NCBI RefSeq assembly: GCF_019038435.1
Contig: NZ_JAGPOX010000025.1
Span: 16,695 to 80,694 of the forward strand
Origin: Nocardia alni
GTDB lineage: Bacteria > Actinomycetota > Actinomycetes > Mycobacteriales > Mycobacteriaceae
Direction: 5' to 3'
DNA length: 64,000 nucleotides
In this document: positions 25,340 through 32,631 of the stretch, in pieces
Numbering within the stretch: the stretch's first letter is position 1
Layout: each line of letters begins with the position of its first letter
The notes under the pieces: model-generated
Told to the model about the DNA's origin: nothing
The model's database searches: none
The model's input: the letters and a program-made list of their open reading frames with translations, nothing else
Position numbers and translations under genes: made by a program

Positions 25340-26392
25340 ATGTTCGACGAGATGACGCGGGACACGCTCGGGTTCCTGCTCGAGACGCACTTCTACGACA
25401 GACGCCTGCCCGGCCTCGGCGCGGTTGTCGAGGTGGGCGATCAGCGATGGGAGCTTGCGCTCGGCGTCTCGGACGTGACCACCGGTGAACCGTTCCGGAT
25501 CGGCGACCACTACCGCATCGGAAGCGTCACGAAATCATTTACCGCGACGGCCGTCCTGCAGCAGATCGACAGTGGCCGAATCGGTTTCGACGATACGCTC
25601 GAACCCTTCGTCCCGGGGATTCCGAACGGTGAGCGCATCACGATCAAGCACCTGTTGACCATGACGTCCGGTGTCCCGGACTTTTCCGATGTGGCGGACT
25701 GGTGGCCGGCGATCGAGGGCGTGTCGTTCGACACTGCCGACGCGGACTGGCCGCAGGAGCGCAAGATCGACGTGATGCGCAGCAGGCCGGCGACTTTCGA
25801 ACCGGGTGTCAGGGCTCGCTACTGCGACAGCAACTACATTCTGCTCGGGCTCGTGCTCGAGCAGGTGACCGGCAAGTCGGCGGCCGATGTGATCAACGGC
25901 GACGTGGTCGCGGCGGTGCCGGGCCTGAACAACACCGAATTTCCCTCGGTCGCAAAGCTTCCCGACCCGCATCCGACCCTCTATGCACTCGTGCCGGACA
26001 GTGGCACGTTGTGTGAGCTCGGCGACATGAACCCCAATGTCCTGTGGACGGCCGCCGCGATGACCTCGACGGTCGACGACCTCCTGATCTGGGTGCGTGA
26101 ACTTGCCGACGGCACACTGTTGTCGGCGGACCTGCAGCGTGAGCGATTGACGGCGCGGCACCTGGACGGCCGGCGCGCCTACCATCGGTACGGGCTCGGG
26201 GTGCAGCGCCTCGGTGCGCTGGTCGGCCATAGCGGCATCATGCCCGGTTCGTCGTGCGCGGTGTACCGCTATCCCGCCGAGGATGCGTCGGTCGCGGTCG
26301 TGACCAACGCGTTGGTGAACGACAACGCCATCAGCATGGACATCGCCCTCGAGCTCGTACGGGCGCTCTACCCGAGGTTCCTCGACGGGTGA
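25340..26392 (+). CDS. Serine hydrolase, beta-lactamase / D-Ala-D-Ala carboxypeptidase family
   Basis: A 350-residue penicillin-binding-protein-fold hydrolase (class C beta-lactamase / DD-peptidase family). The nucleophile motif is S62-V-T-K65 within GSVTKSFTATAVLQQ, followed by the family signature IKHLLTMTSGVPDF. The second motif, normally Y-S-N, reads Y-C-D in RYCDSNYILLG. The third motif is the H-S-G of GHSGIMPG. No signal peptide is seen at this start, so it may be cytoplasmic, or an upstream start could be missing. It lies 23 bases behind the EspG-like gene and may share its transcript, but nothing ties it functionally to secretion. Substrate unknown: it could be an esterase or a peptidase. 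Confidence 0.8.
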   Translation: MFDEMTRDTLGFLLETHFYDRRLPGLGAVVEVGDQRWELALGVSDVTTGEPFRIGDHYRIGSVTKSFTATAVLQQIDSGRIGFDDTLEPFVPGIPNGERITIKHLLTMTSGVPDFSDVADWWPAIEGVSFDTADADWPQERKIDVMRSRPATFEPGVRARYCDSNYILLGLVLEQVTGKSAADVINGDVVAAVPGLNNTEFPSVAKLPDPHPTLYALVPDSGTLCELGDMNPNVLWTAAAMTSTVDDLLIWVRELADGTLLSADLQRERLTARHLDGRRAYHRYGLGVQRLGALVGHSGIMPGSSCAVYRYPAEDASVAVVTNALVNDNAISMDIALELVRALYPRFLDG

Positions 26393-26566
26393 GCCGCCGA
26401 GCTCGAATACCCGACCGCGGTCACACTGAACGACCACCTCTGCGAAGCGTTGGAATGATCGGCGCAGCTGCGGACGCCCAATTGTCAGGGCATTATGGCA
26501 CTGTGTGGCGTACGATAGGTGCGCCCACCTGGAAACGGTTGCGCAGTGGACGATTGGGGTTGCGCT

Positions 26567-27112
26567 ATGAGCTCCGGACGGTATGAGGGCTTCGACGACG
26601 AGTACGGGGATTCGAATCCCGGTGTGGGCTCAGGGGTTGTCGGTGAGGGGATGTTCGAGTATCGGGACGGCGAGTCGGCCGATGGCGGTCCGGTGGTGGT
26701 CGCGGGAGAGGTGATCGGGGCGACCGGGAAAACCGATCCCGGGGCCGGCGGCTCGGCCGATGGGGGAGACTCCGGCGCGCCGGAGCAGGTGTTCACCGAA
26801 TGGACCGCGGCCTCGCGCACCGGTTCGATCACCGTGCGGACCAGCGATCAGGGGCTGCCGCTGGGGATTTCGGTGGATCCGGCCGAGTTGCGGCGGGATC
26901 CGCGGGCGCTGGCGGCCGAGGTGTTGCGGCTGTGTAAGCAGGCGGCGAACCGGGCGGCGCTGGCGCGGCGGGCGGAGTTCGAGGAGATCGGTGTCGATCA
27001 GGACGCGCTGCGGCTGATGGGATTGCCGACACCGGAGCAGGTCGCGCAGTCCGAGATCCGGGAAGAGGACGAGGACGAGTACGAACCCGAAAGTTGGTTG
27101 CGCTCGGTGTAA
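26567..27112 (+). CDS. EspD/EspH-like ESX accessory protein
   Basis: A 181-residue protein with an acidic, Gly-rich N-terminal 80 residues. A core follows, GSITVRTSDQGLPLGISVDP, then a helix ELAAEV-like segment (ALAAEVLRLCKQAANRA), an L-P-T-P-E motif and an acidic C-terminus. This order is the layout I know from mycobacterial EspD (Rv3614c) and EspH (Rv3867): acidic start, S-V-S-V-S core, helix, LPTPEEA end. EspD stabilises the co-secreted EspA/EspC pair in ESX-1. I chose the ATG at 26567 because it begins the acidic region; a GTG seven codons upstream is possible. YbaB, EspC-like and PE/PPE genes follow, which supports an ESX role. Confidence 0.6.
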   Translation: MSSGRYEGFDDEYGDSNPGVGSGVVGEGMFEYRDGESADGGPVVVAGEVIGATGKTDPGAGGSADGGDSGAPEQVFTEWTAASRTGSITVRTSDQGLPLGISVDPAELRRDPRALAAEVLRLCKQAANRAALARRAEFEEIGVDQDALRLMGLPTPEQVAQSEIREEDEDEYEPESWLRSV

Positions 27113-27137
27113 GCGGAGCGGTCGGTGCGGACAAAAG

Positions 27138-27186
27138 TTGAACGACTGCATTTTGCATTGGTTTGATACAGACGGGTCGGTCTGTA
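27138..27186 (+). promoter_or_regulatory. Promoter-like element with overlapping palindromic operator
   Basis: A -35-like TTGAAC (27138-27143) and a -10-like TTTGAT (27162-27167) are 18 bases apart. Starting on the last base of the -10 is a perfect 7-bp inverted repeat, TACAGAC and GTCTGTA (27167-27173 and 27180-27186), around a 6-base centre. That size and symmetry suit a TetR-type dimer. It sits 29 bases before the YbaB-like start at 27215, so it could control the YbaB-EspC-PE-PPE-EspG series. No regulator gene of that family is in the window. Confidence 0.45.
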
Positions 27187-27214
27187 CTGATGGCCGATCG
27201 TATCGAGGAGTGTG

Positions 27215-27517
27215 ATGTACGAATCCATGGACGAACTCGAGGCCAGCGTGCGGCGACGGCTGTATCGGCTGCGCGACCTCGGGGACAATATGGCGGCGAT
27301 TCGGTCCCGGGAAACCTCGGAGGACGGCGCGGTCACGGTCGAGGTCGACGGTAACGGCGCATTGCTGGATCTCGAACTGTCCGAGACGATTTCGCGAATG
27401 ACACCCGAACAGTTCGAGAGTGCGGTCGTGACTACCGCATACGCCGCTGCCGTTAACGCCTTCGCCGAACGAGCCGATCTAGTCAATACGTTCAACGATG
27501 AGGTAGCAGGCTGGTGA
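27215..27517 (+). CDS. YbaB/EbfC-family protein
   Basis: A 100-residue protein that is almost entirely a YbaB/EbfC-like fold: an N-terminal helix, VTVEVDGNGALLDLEL as the strand pair, then MTPEQFESAVVTTAYAAAVNAF. Such proteins dimerise and bind DNA, or act as ESX-associated factors (EspL type). The ATG at 27215 is used because gaggag lies 4 bases upstream; the GTG one codon earlier leaves too little space. It is the second YbaB-like gene in the window (see 5757-6260) and the two are only distantly alike. An EspC-like gene follows after 115 bases. Confidence 0.7.
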   Translation: MYESMDELEASVRRRLYRLRDLGDNMAAIRSRETSEDGAVTVEVDGNGALLDLELSETISRMTPEQFESAVVTTAYAAAVNAFAERADLVNTFNDEVAGW

Positions 27518-27632
27518 ATTTTGCTACCGGATCGCCGCCCCTGGATCTGTGGGGCGTGCTATCTGTAGCGGGATGTCGGTCCGTCTGTTTACCATGATGA
27601 CAAGCGATTGCCTTACCAGAGGTGGGAATTCG

Positions 27633-27938
27633 ATGGACCGTGTCGCGGCAACACCAGATGCCATTCGTAACTACGCAGACGCCTCGGCGGCGATGGCGAC
27701 CACCGTCGCCACTGCGGGCAACGTCGACCAGGTCGCGACCGTTGGCGCGGCCGTGCCGGTGTTCGGCCTGATCGGGCAGGACTTCCTCGCGTCGTTCGCC
27801 TACGCCCAGGCCAACCACATCTCGTCGGTCAACGAGCTGGCCGCAGTGCACGCCGGTACCGCGGCGGCGGCCTACGGGAGCGCCGCCAAGTATCAGAACA
27901 CCGACGGCGAGTCGGCGAGTGACCTCGGTTCGGTCTAG
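27633..27938 (+). CDS. EspC-like ESX-1-type secretion-associated protein
   Basis: A 101-residue helical hairpin of the EspC type (DUF2580/PF10824-like). The motif FGLIGQDFLASFAYAQANH, followed by AAYGSAAKYQNTDGESA, matches the family pattern FG-x-I-G-x-x-F and A-x-x-Y-x-x-x-D near the C-terminus. EspC is co-secreted with EspA and can assemble into filaments in mycobacteria. The ATG at 27633 has an agaggtgg ribosome site 7 bases upstream and begins the family-like sequence; the longer in-frame extension is rejected. The next gene starts 3 bases after the stop. Confidence 0.75.
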   Translation: MDRVAATPDAIRNYADASAAMATTVATAGNVDQVATVGAAVPVFGLIGQDFLASFAYAQANHISSVNELAAVHAGTAAAAYGSAAKYQNTDGESASDLGSV

Positions 27939-27941
27939 CTG

Positions 27942-29606
27942 ATGACCGCGCCGATCGACCCGAGCATCTCAGACCTGCTGCGGGGTAGCTCGCTGGCGCC
28001 CATGATGGACCAGCCGGTGAACCACATCCTGCAGACCATGGGATTGCCTCCGCTGCCGACGATCCCGGCGGCGTCGCCCCTTCCGGGCCTGCCGCCGCTG
28101 CCGACCATCGACCTGGGGGCCATCGTCAAGCCGATGACCGACATGTTGTCGAGCTTCGGCACCGGGCACTTCGGTGGGGCCGGGTCGCATCCGGCGGCCG
28201 ATCCGGCGTCCGCGGCCCGGCCCGCGGTCAAATCCGCGTTGCATCCCGCGGTCGCCGCGGCCCCTGCCGCACCGTCCGACTCCGCGCCGACGCAGAACGC
28301 CACGGCGACGCAGAACACCCCGGCGACGGGCAACTCCGCGGGCACGACGCAGAGTGGTACGGGTGCGCAGAGCACCCCGGCGGCGGCCGCGCCTACTTCG
28401 AAACCCCCTGCGGCGCGGAGTGGTTCACCCAAGCCTGCGCAGTCGGGTTCGCCCGCCGGTTCGACCGCGCCGGGTTCCGGGCAGCCCGCACACCTGAACC
28501 CCGACCCGACCCAGGTCCTACAGGCCATCACAACGGGTCTGCAGACCGCCCTGTCGCTGGGCAGCGCCGCGCTGCCGATCCTGATGCAGCTGTGGCAGGG
28601 CCAGGGTTCCCAGTCGGCTGCCTCCACCGCGAGCCAGGCGTCCTCCTCCGGTACCCAGCTGGTCGGCCAGAGCACCAGTCAGAAGGCTATTCTCGGCGCG
28701 GGCGCCACCTCGGTGGCCACGGGCGGCGCGTTGATGACGGGTGTCGTGAGCAAATACCTGACCACCGCGGCGATGACCGCGCCGTTCCTGGCGGTGCCGG
28801 GCGGGCAGGTGTTCCTCGCCGGGGCCACGGCCGAGTCGATCGCCGAAGGCCTTGCGGTACTGGCGAAGACGCGGCTCGAAATGACCTTCCACAGCGCCAA
28901 TATGACCGCGGCGGGCCACAAGGTGAAGGTCAGCTCCACGCCGACCGGTGTGTCCTCCGCCGCGTCCTCGGTATCGGACGCCGCCTCCTCGACCGCCTCC
29001 GATGCGTCGAGCGCGGCGTCGTCCACGACCTCCTCGTCGAGCAGTGGGCTGGAACAGCTGGTGCAACAGCTGGCCTCGCCGGTCTCCCAATTGCTCAGTA
29101 CCGGTGCGCAATCCATCGGACAGCTGGCGACCGCAGCCCGGCCGGCCACCACCGATGCGGCCAAATCCATCGACTCGGTTAACAGCAGCGGAGCCGGCGG
29201 CGATTTGATGGGTGAGTCCGGTTCCGGCGGAGGCGGTCTCGGCGGTGGCGGTGTCGTCACCTCCGCGGCGCCTGCCGCACAGCTCAACCCCTGGACGGGT
29301 ACGGCCGCGGCCGAGGGTTCATCCCTCGGTGCGGGCACACCCGAGCCCGCCGCCGTCGAACCGGCGTCGGCCACCAGCAGTCCCGGCTATATGCCGATGG
29401 GTGGCGGCGGAATGGGCGCCATGGGCATGGCCAAGTCGACCGCGGCCGCCGGGGCAGCCGATGCCGGTTCACAGAGCAACCTGGTGACGGGCAACAACGG
29501 CGACGCGGTCGTCGGTCCGCTGGAAGGTGTTTCACTTCCCGTGGTCGGTGCGCAGGCGAATTCGCAGGCCATCGAGGCGCCGCCGGACAAAGAACTGACG
29601 TTGTGA
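27942..29606 (+). CDS. EspA-position ESX-associated protein (554 aa), family not recognised
   Basis: Starts 3 bases after the EspC-like stop, the place EspA-type partners occupy relative to espC. Visible regions are: an N-terminal Pro-rich segment with LPPLPTIP repeats (1-70); an Ala/Thr/Gln-rich low-complexity linker (85-190); helices with a Gly/Ala-rich hydrophobic stretch, ATSVATGGALMTGVVSKYL, that could cross or insert in a membrane (about 245-300); a Ser/Ala run (about 335-370); and a Gly/Met-rich tail (GGGGMGAMGMAKS). The Met/Gly tail is reminiscent of EspA and PPE ends, but I see no WXG turn or clear family. Probably co-secreted with the EspC-like protein; that is inference. Confidence 0.55.
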   Translation: MTAPIDPSISDLLRGSSLAPMMDQPVNHILQTMGLPPLPTIPAASPLPGLPPLPTIDLGAIVKPMTDMLSSFGTGHFGGAGSHPAADPASAARPAVKSALHPAVAAAPAAPSDSAPTQNATATQNTPATGNSAGTTQSGTGAQSTPAAAAPTSKPPAARSGSPKPAQSGSPAGSTAPGSGQPAHLNPDPTQVLQAITTGLQTALSLGSAALPILMQLWQGQGSQSAASTASQASSSGTQLVGQSTSQKAILGAGATSVATGGALMTGVVSKYLTTAAMTAPFLAVPGGQVFLAGATAESIAEGLAVLAKTRLEMTFHSANMTAAGHKVKVSSTPTGVSSAASSVSDAASSTASDASSAASSTTSSSSSGLEQLVQQLASPVSQLLSTGAQSIGQLATAARPATTDAAKSIDSVNSSGAGGDLMGESGSGGGGLGGGGVVTSAAPAAQLNPWTGTAAAEGSSLGAGTPEPAAVEPASATSSPGYMPMGGGGMGAMGMAKSTAAAGAADAGSQSNLVTGNNGDAVVGPLEGVSLPVVGAQANSQAIEAPPDKELTL

Positions 29607-29636
29607 TGGTGTGTTCTATCCGATTGTGAGGACGTC

Positions 29637-29963
29637 ATGGCAGATAACGATTTCAACGGAGTGTATTTCGATCCGCAGGCGGCCACCGAGGCTGCCGGTC
29701 GGCTCGACGCGCTGGCTCAGCGCCTGCAGAACGACGTCGCCGAGGGCAAGCCCTCGCTGACCGTTCCGTCGGCCGGCGCCGACGAGGTGTCGATGCGGGC
29801 GGCGGGCACCATGAACGACGTCGCCGACTCGTTCTCGACCAGCGCCGATGCCGGTGTCGAGGAATTGCAGAAGCTGGCGGCCTCGCTGCGCGCGCAGGTC
29901 GACCACTTCGGCCGCGTCGAGGACGCGAACGTCGCCGGCGTCGAGAACGCGCGCCAGGTATAG
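29637..29963 (+). CDS. PE-family protein
   Basis: A 108-residue stand-alone PE-type protein. The family core FDPQAATEAAGRLDAL and PSAGADEVSMRAAGTMN are present in the expected order, giving two long antiparallel helices with no C-terminal extension. PE proteins pair with a PPE protein to form a four-helix bundle exported by ESX systems. The start has a tgagga ribosome site. The PPE gene begins 14 bases downstream, so the two should be co-translated as a heterodimer. Confidence 0.8.
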   Translation: MADNDFNGVYFDPQAATEAAGRLDALAQRLQNDVAEGKPSLTVPSAGADEVSMRAAGTMNDVADSFSTSADAGVEELQKLAASLRAQVDHFGRVEDANVAGVENARQV

Positions 29964-29977
29964 AGGGCAGAGAAACC

Positions 29978-31009
29978 ATGATCGAGCCACCGCAGTCCGG
30001 GTTCACCGGCGTGGTCTGGGAGTCGCGCCAGCCCGACCAGCTGGCGCGGGATCTCGGTACCGGCCCGGGTCCCATCCCGATGGCGGAGGCCGGTGCCACG
30101 TGGGCACACCTGGCCTCCAGCTTCGGTGCTGCGGCGGTCGAGTACGAGTCGATCCTGGTGATGCTGCGCGGTGCGTGGCAGTCCGTCTCGAGTGCCACTG
30201 TGCACGAGCGGATTTCGTCGCTGAGCGACTGGCTCGGCGGCGCCGCGCAGGCCGCGGCCGCCAATGCGGCCAGGGCCGAGCAGCAGGCCGCCGCCAATGA
30301 GCTTGCCCGGCTGACCATGCCGAATATCGCCGATATCCAACTGATTCAGCAGGCCGAGCAGATGCTGCAGCAGATCGGTCTCGGTCTCGGCGCACCGATC
30401 CAGGCGATCGCCGCGGTGACCGATACCAACGCCGATGCCGCCAAGGCCGCGGCGGCGCGGGTGATGCGCGTCTACGAGGCGGCGACCGACCCGCTGGCCG
30501 TTCCCTGGGTGCAGGACAAGCCCCCGGTGCTCAGTTCCGGCGCCGCGCTGACGGCCGAGCGGTCGACCGGCAAGGGCTCGCCCTTGCCGATGCCCGAATC
30601 CCTTCCGATGATGCCCGCGCTGCCGGCGAACTTCGATCCCGCGGCCCTGGCCGCCGCCGCGCCGAGCCCGACCGCGTACATCGCACCTGCCTATACCGAA
30701 TCCGAAGTACCGCAACAGGTTCCGCAGGCGGTTCCGGTGTCCGCGGCCGAGGCTGCCGCGCCTGCCCCGGCCAGTGCCATGCCCGTGACGCCCATGGGCG
30801 GCGGCGGGGCGCCGGCGGCGCCCGTCGAGGACGCGCATCGTGCCGGAATCGCGGTCGAGGGCGCCGACGTGATCGGTATGGACAACGGGATCGTCAGTGC
30901 GCCAGCGGTATTGGGTGGATCGTCGGCGGCGCCCGCGCCGCCCCAGACGGGGACGCCCCAGCCGGGTACGCCGCCTCCGCCGGATGTCGCGCAGCCCGGG
31001 GCGGCCTGA
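29978..31009 (+). CDS. PPE-family protein
   Basis: A 343-residue PPE protein. It opens IEPPQSGFTGVVWESRQPDQL, the counterpart of the PPE-type start, and keeps the helical PPE core to about residue 165, including W-A-H-L-A-S-S-F and the long Ala-rich helix AQAAAANAARAEQQAAANE. The C-terminal half is Pro/Ala-rich with PMGGGGAPAAP. It is the expected partner of the PE protein just upstream and the client of the EspG protein whose start overlaps its stop (TGATG). Secreted or surface-exposed role inferred from family. Confidence 0.8.
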   Translation: MIEPPQSGFTGVVWESRQPDQLARDLGTGPGPIPMAEAGATWAHLASSFGAAAVEYESILVMLRGAWQSVSSATVHERISSLSDWLGGAAQAAAANAARAEQQAAANELARLTMPNIADIQLIQQAEQMLQQIGLGLGAPIQAIAAVTDTNADAAKAAAARVMRVYEAATDPLAVPWVQDKPPVLSSGAALTAERSTGKGSPLPMPESLPMMPALPANFDPAALAAAAPSPTAYIAPAYTESEVPQQVPQAVPVSAAEAAAPAPASAMPVTPMGGGGAPAAPVEDAHRAGIAVEGADVIGMDNGIVSAPAVLGGSSAAPAPPQTGTPQPGTPPPPDVAQPGAA

Positions 31010-31830
31010 TGACGACACTGACCAACGACGGATTGTTCGCCGTGGCCGAGCGTCTCGGGGTGCAGACCCTACCTGTGGCGTTGGCCGTCTCGCCGCAACA
31101 TGATTCGTATGACGAGTGGCGTTCGGCGCAGGAGGAGGCGGTCGACGGATTGACCGCCGCCGGGATCTTCGACGACTACGGCGAGGTGACGGGCGAACTG
31201 GCGCAGGCGATGTTCGTGCTGGCCCAGCCCGAACGCGAGCTGGTGGCGCGCATCTACCGCACCTCGAAGGATTCCCCGGACCCCGGGGTTCCCGCCGAGA
31301 TCGTGCGAGTATGCCTGGCACTGCGCGGAAACGACCACACGATCGCGGTGCGCACGGGTGACGAGTACGACGTGCGACCGGTCTGGTCCGACGGTTCCGG
31401 TGCGTCGCTGGCCCGCCCGCTGCTGAGCGCGCTGGGCGCCTGTGCACCTGCCGAGACCGCGGATTTCACCGCGCTGTCCCAGGATCTGAGCGAACGACTG
31501 GATGGGGCGAGCACTTCCGCCGATTACGCCGACGCCTGTTACGCGCTCGGTGTGGCCGATCGCGACGCGACCGTTTATGGTCTGGCGTTCGAATCCTGTT
31601 ATGCCTATGCCGAAATCGTGGCTTACGCACACGAGGACGGCATCACTACCCGCGCACCGGGCGCGGTCGCGGTGTACGACACTCGCAGGGGTCGTATTAT
31701 CGCGCTGCCGAGCATCGCACCAGACCAGAGGTCTTGGTCGACGGTCACACCGGGCACTGATCACCGGATCGCACAGGCGATTTCCGCGCTGGTCGAGTTG
31801 CTGCCCGGGGGGAGGTGGCTGAGGCAATAA
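31009..31830 (+). CDS. espG: EspG-family ESX chaperone (module C, PE/PPE)
   Basis: A 273-residue cytoplasmic EspG protein, the clearest EspG of the three in the window. It opens LTNDGLFAVAERLGVQTLPVAL, then shows ELAQAMFVLAQPERELVARI and the beta-rich middle typical of EspG. EspG binds the hydrophobic tip of PPE proteins and prevents aggregation before export. Its ATG overlaps the PPE stop codon, and the EsxB-like gene follows after 111 bases. This PE-PPE-EspG-Esx order resembles ESX-3-like and ESX-5-like loci. Confidence 0.8.
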   Translation: MTTLTNDGLFAVAERLGVQTLPVALAVSPQHDSYDEWRSAQEEAVDGLTAAGIFDDYGEVTGELAQAMFVLAQPERELVARIYRTSKDSPDPGVPAEIVRVCLALRGNDHTIAVRTGDEYDVRPVWSDGSGASLARPLLSALGACAPAETADFTALSQDLSERLDGASTSADYADACYALGVADRDATVYGLAFESCYAYAEIVAYAHEDGITTRAPGAVAVYDTRRGRIIALPSIAPDQRSWSTVTPGTDHRIAQAISALVELLPGGRWLRQ

Positions 31831-31856
31831 GTTCTGAAATGTCAGCAAGAGTCTTC

Positions 31857-31862
31857 TATTCT
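31857..31862 (+). promoter_or_regulatory. Possible -10 element upstream of the esx pair
   Basis: TATTCT lies 80 bases before the EsxB-like start, inside a lower-GC gap. A TTCTGA at 31832-31837 could be a poor -35 at 19 bases. The strong ribosome sites of both esx genes and the terminator after them fit an independent, highly expressed unit, but the promoter is weakly supported. Confidence 0.25.
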
Positions 31863-31941
31863 GAGGGAGATCCGAAGCCGATCTCTCGACGCAGTACCCC
31901 CCTGTGAGCAGTAACCAACCCCCTGATGAGAGGAAAGTAAA

Positions 31942-32220
31942 ATGGCAGGAGCAGTTGGCCTTCAGCCCGACCAGATCAAAACCCTCGCGAGCAACTTCGA
32001 CCAGTCGATCGCGGCCATTCGTGCCGAGATCTCGAAGATCGACAATGCGGCCGAGCAGGCCAAGGCTGGCTGGAAGGGTGACGCGAACTCCGCGTTCATC
32101 ACCGCCACCAACAACTGGCACGACACGGCCTCGAAGCTGGAGTCGGATCTGGACGCGCTGACCCAGGCAGTGAACGCGGGCGCGCAGAAGTTGCTCAGCA
32201 TGGACCAGAGCAACGCCTGA
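31942..32220 (+). CDS. EsxB-like WXG100 protein
   Basis: A 92-residue canonical WXG100 protein with the turn AGWKGDANSAF (Trp44, Gly46) between two helices. WXG100 proteins form tight helical-hairpin dimers that are the core ESX cargo, with the export signal in the C-terminal tail of one partner. A strong ribosome site (gagaggaaag) precedes the ATG. The partner gene starts 40 bases downstream. It lies between the PE/PPE/EspG genes and the secretion machine, the usual place for esx genes. Confidence 0.9.
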   Translation: MAGAVGLQPDQIKTLASNFDQSIAAIRAEISKIDNAAEQAKAGWKGDANSAFITATNNWHDTASKLESDLDALTQAVNAGAQKLLSMDQSNA

Positions 32221-32259
32221 TCAGGTCTCATACTTTTTTTCGACTGAAGGAGTATTCAA

Positions 32260-32556
32260 ATGGGTGAAATTCTCTACGACCCTACGAGCATGAACGCGCT
32301 GTACGACGACCTGCAGCACTCCGGTTCCACGCTGCAGACCGAGGCGGAGAACCTCAAGGGCTACGCGGGCCAGTTCCACAACGCCCTGCAGGGTGACAAC
32401 GCCAACCAGAGCTTCGATGCTGTCTTCAGCAAGTGGGGCAACGATTACGACGACAACCTGCAGGTGCTGAACCAGCTGCAGCAGTCGGTCGAGGACGCGC
32501 TGCACCGGGCCCTGGCGGCCGACTCCGCGGTCGGTCAGGGTTTCGAAGTTTTCTGA
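32260..32556 (+). CDS. EsxA-like WXG100 partner without the Trp
   Basis: A 98-residue WXG100-size protein, helical on both sides of a turn, in which the usual Trp-x-Gly reads Leu43-Gln44-Gly45 (NALQGDNANQSF). The N-terminus GEILYDPTSMN is like that of EsxH-type proteins. A strong aaggag ribosome site precedes the ATG. It follows the EsxB-like gene, so the pair should form the heterodimer exported by the ESX machine. The missing Trp is unusual, although partner subunits can tolerate it. A strong terminator follows. Confidence 0.85.
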   Translation: MGEILYDPTSMNALYDDLQHSGSTLQTEAENLKGYAGQFHNALQGDNANQSFDAVFSKWGNDYDDNLQVLNQLQQSVEDALHRALAADSAVGQGFEVF

Positions 32557-32572
32557 TCGCGCGTCAGCGCAT

Positions 32573-32613
32573 AAAGATTCGGCCGGTCGGGATTCCCGAC
32601 CGGCCGAATCTTT
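32573..32613. terminator. Bidirectional terminator between esxA and eccE
   Basis: A perfect 19-bp stem (32573-32591 and 32595-32613) with a 3-base loop, starting AAAGATTCGGCC and ending in TTTT on the plus strand. It lies 17 bases after the EsxA-like stop and 19 bases beyond the end of the convergent eccE, so it can stop both units. Confidence 0.9.
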
Positions 32614-32631
32614 TATTCACCGAAAGTTTTA

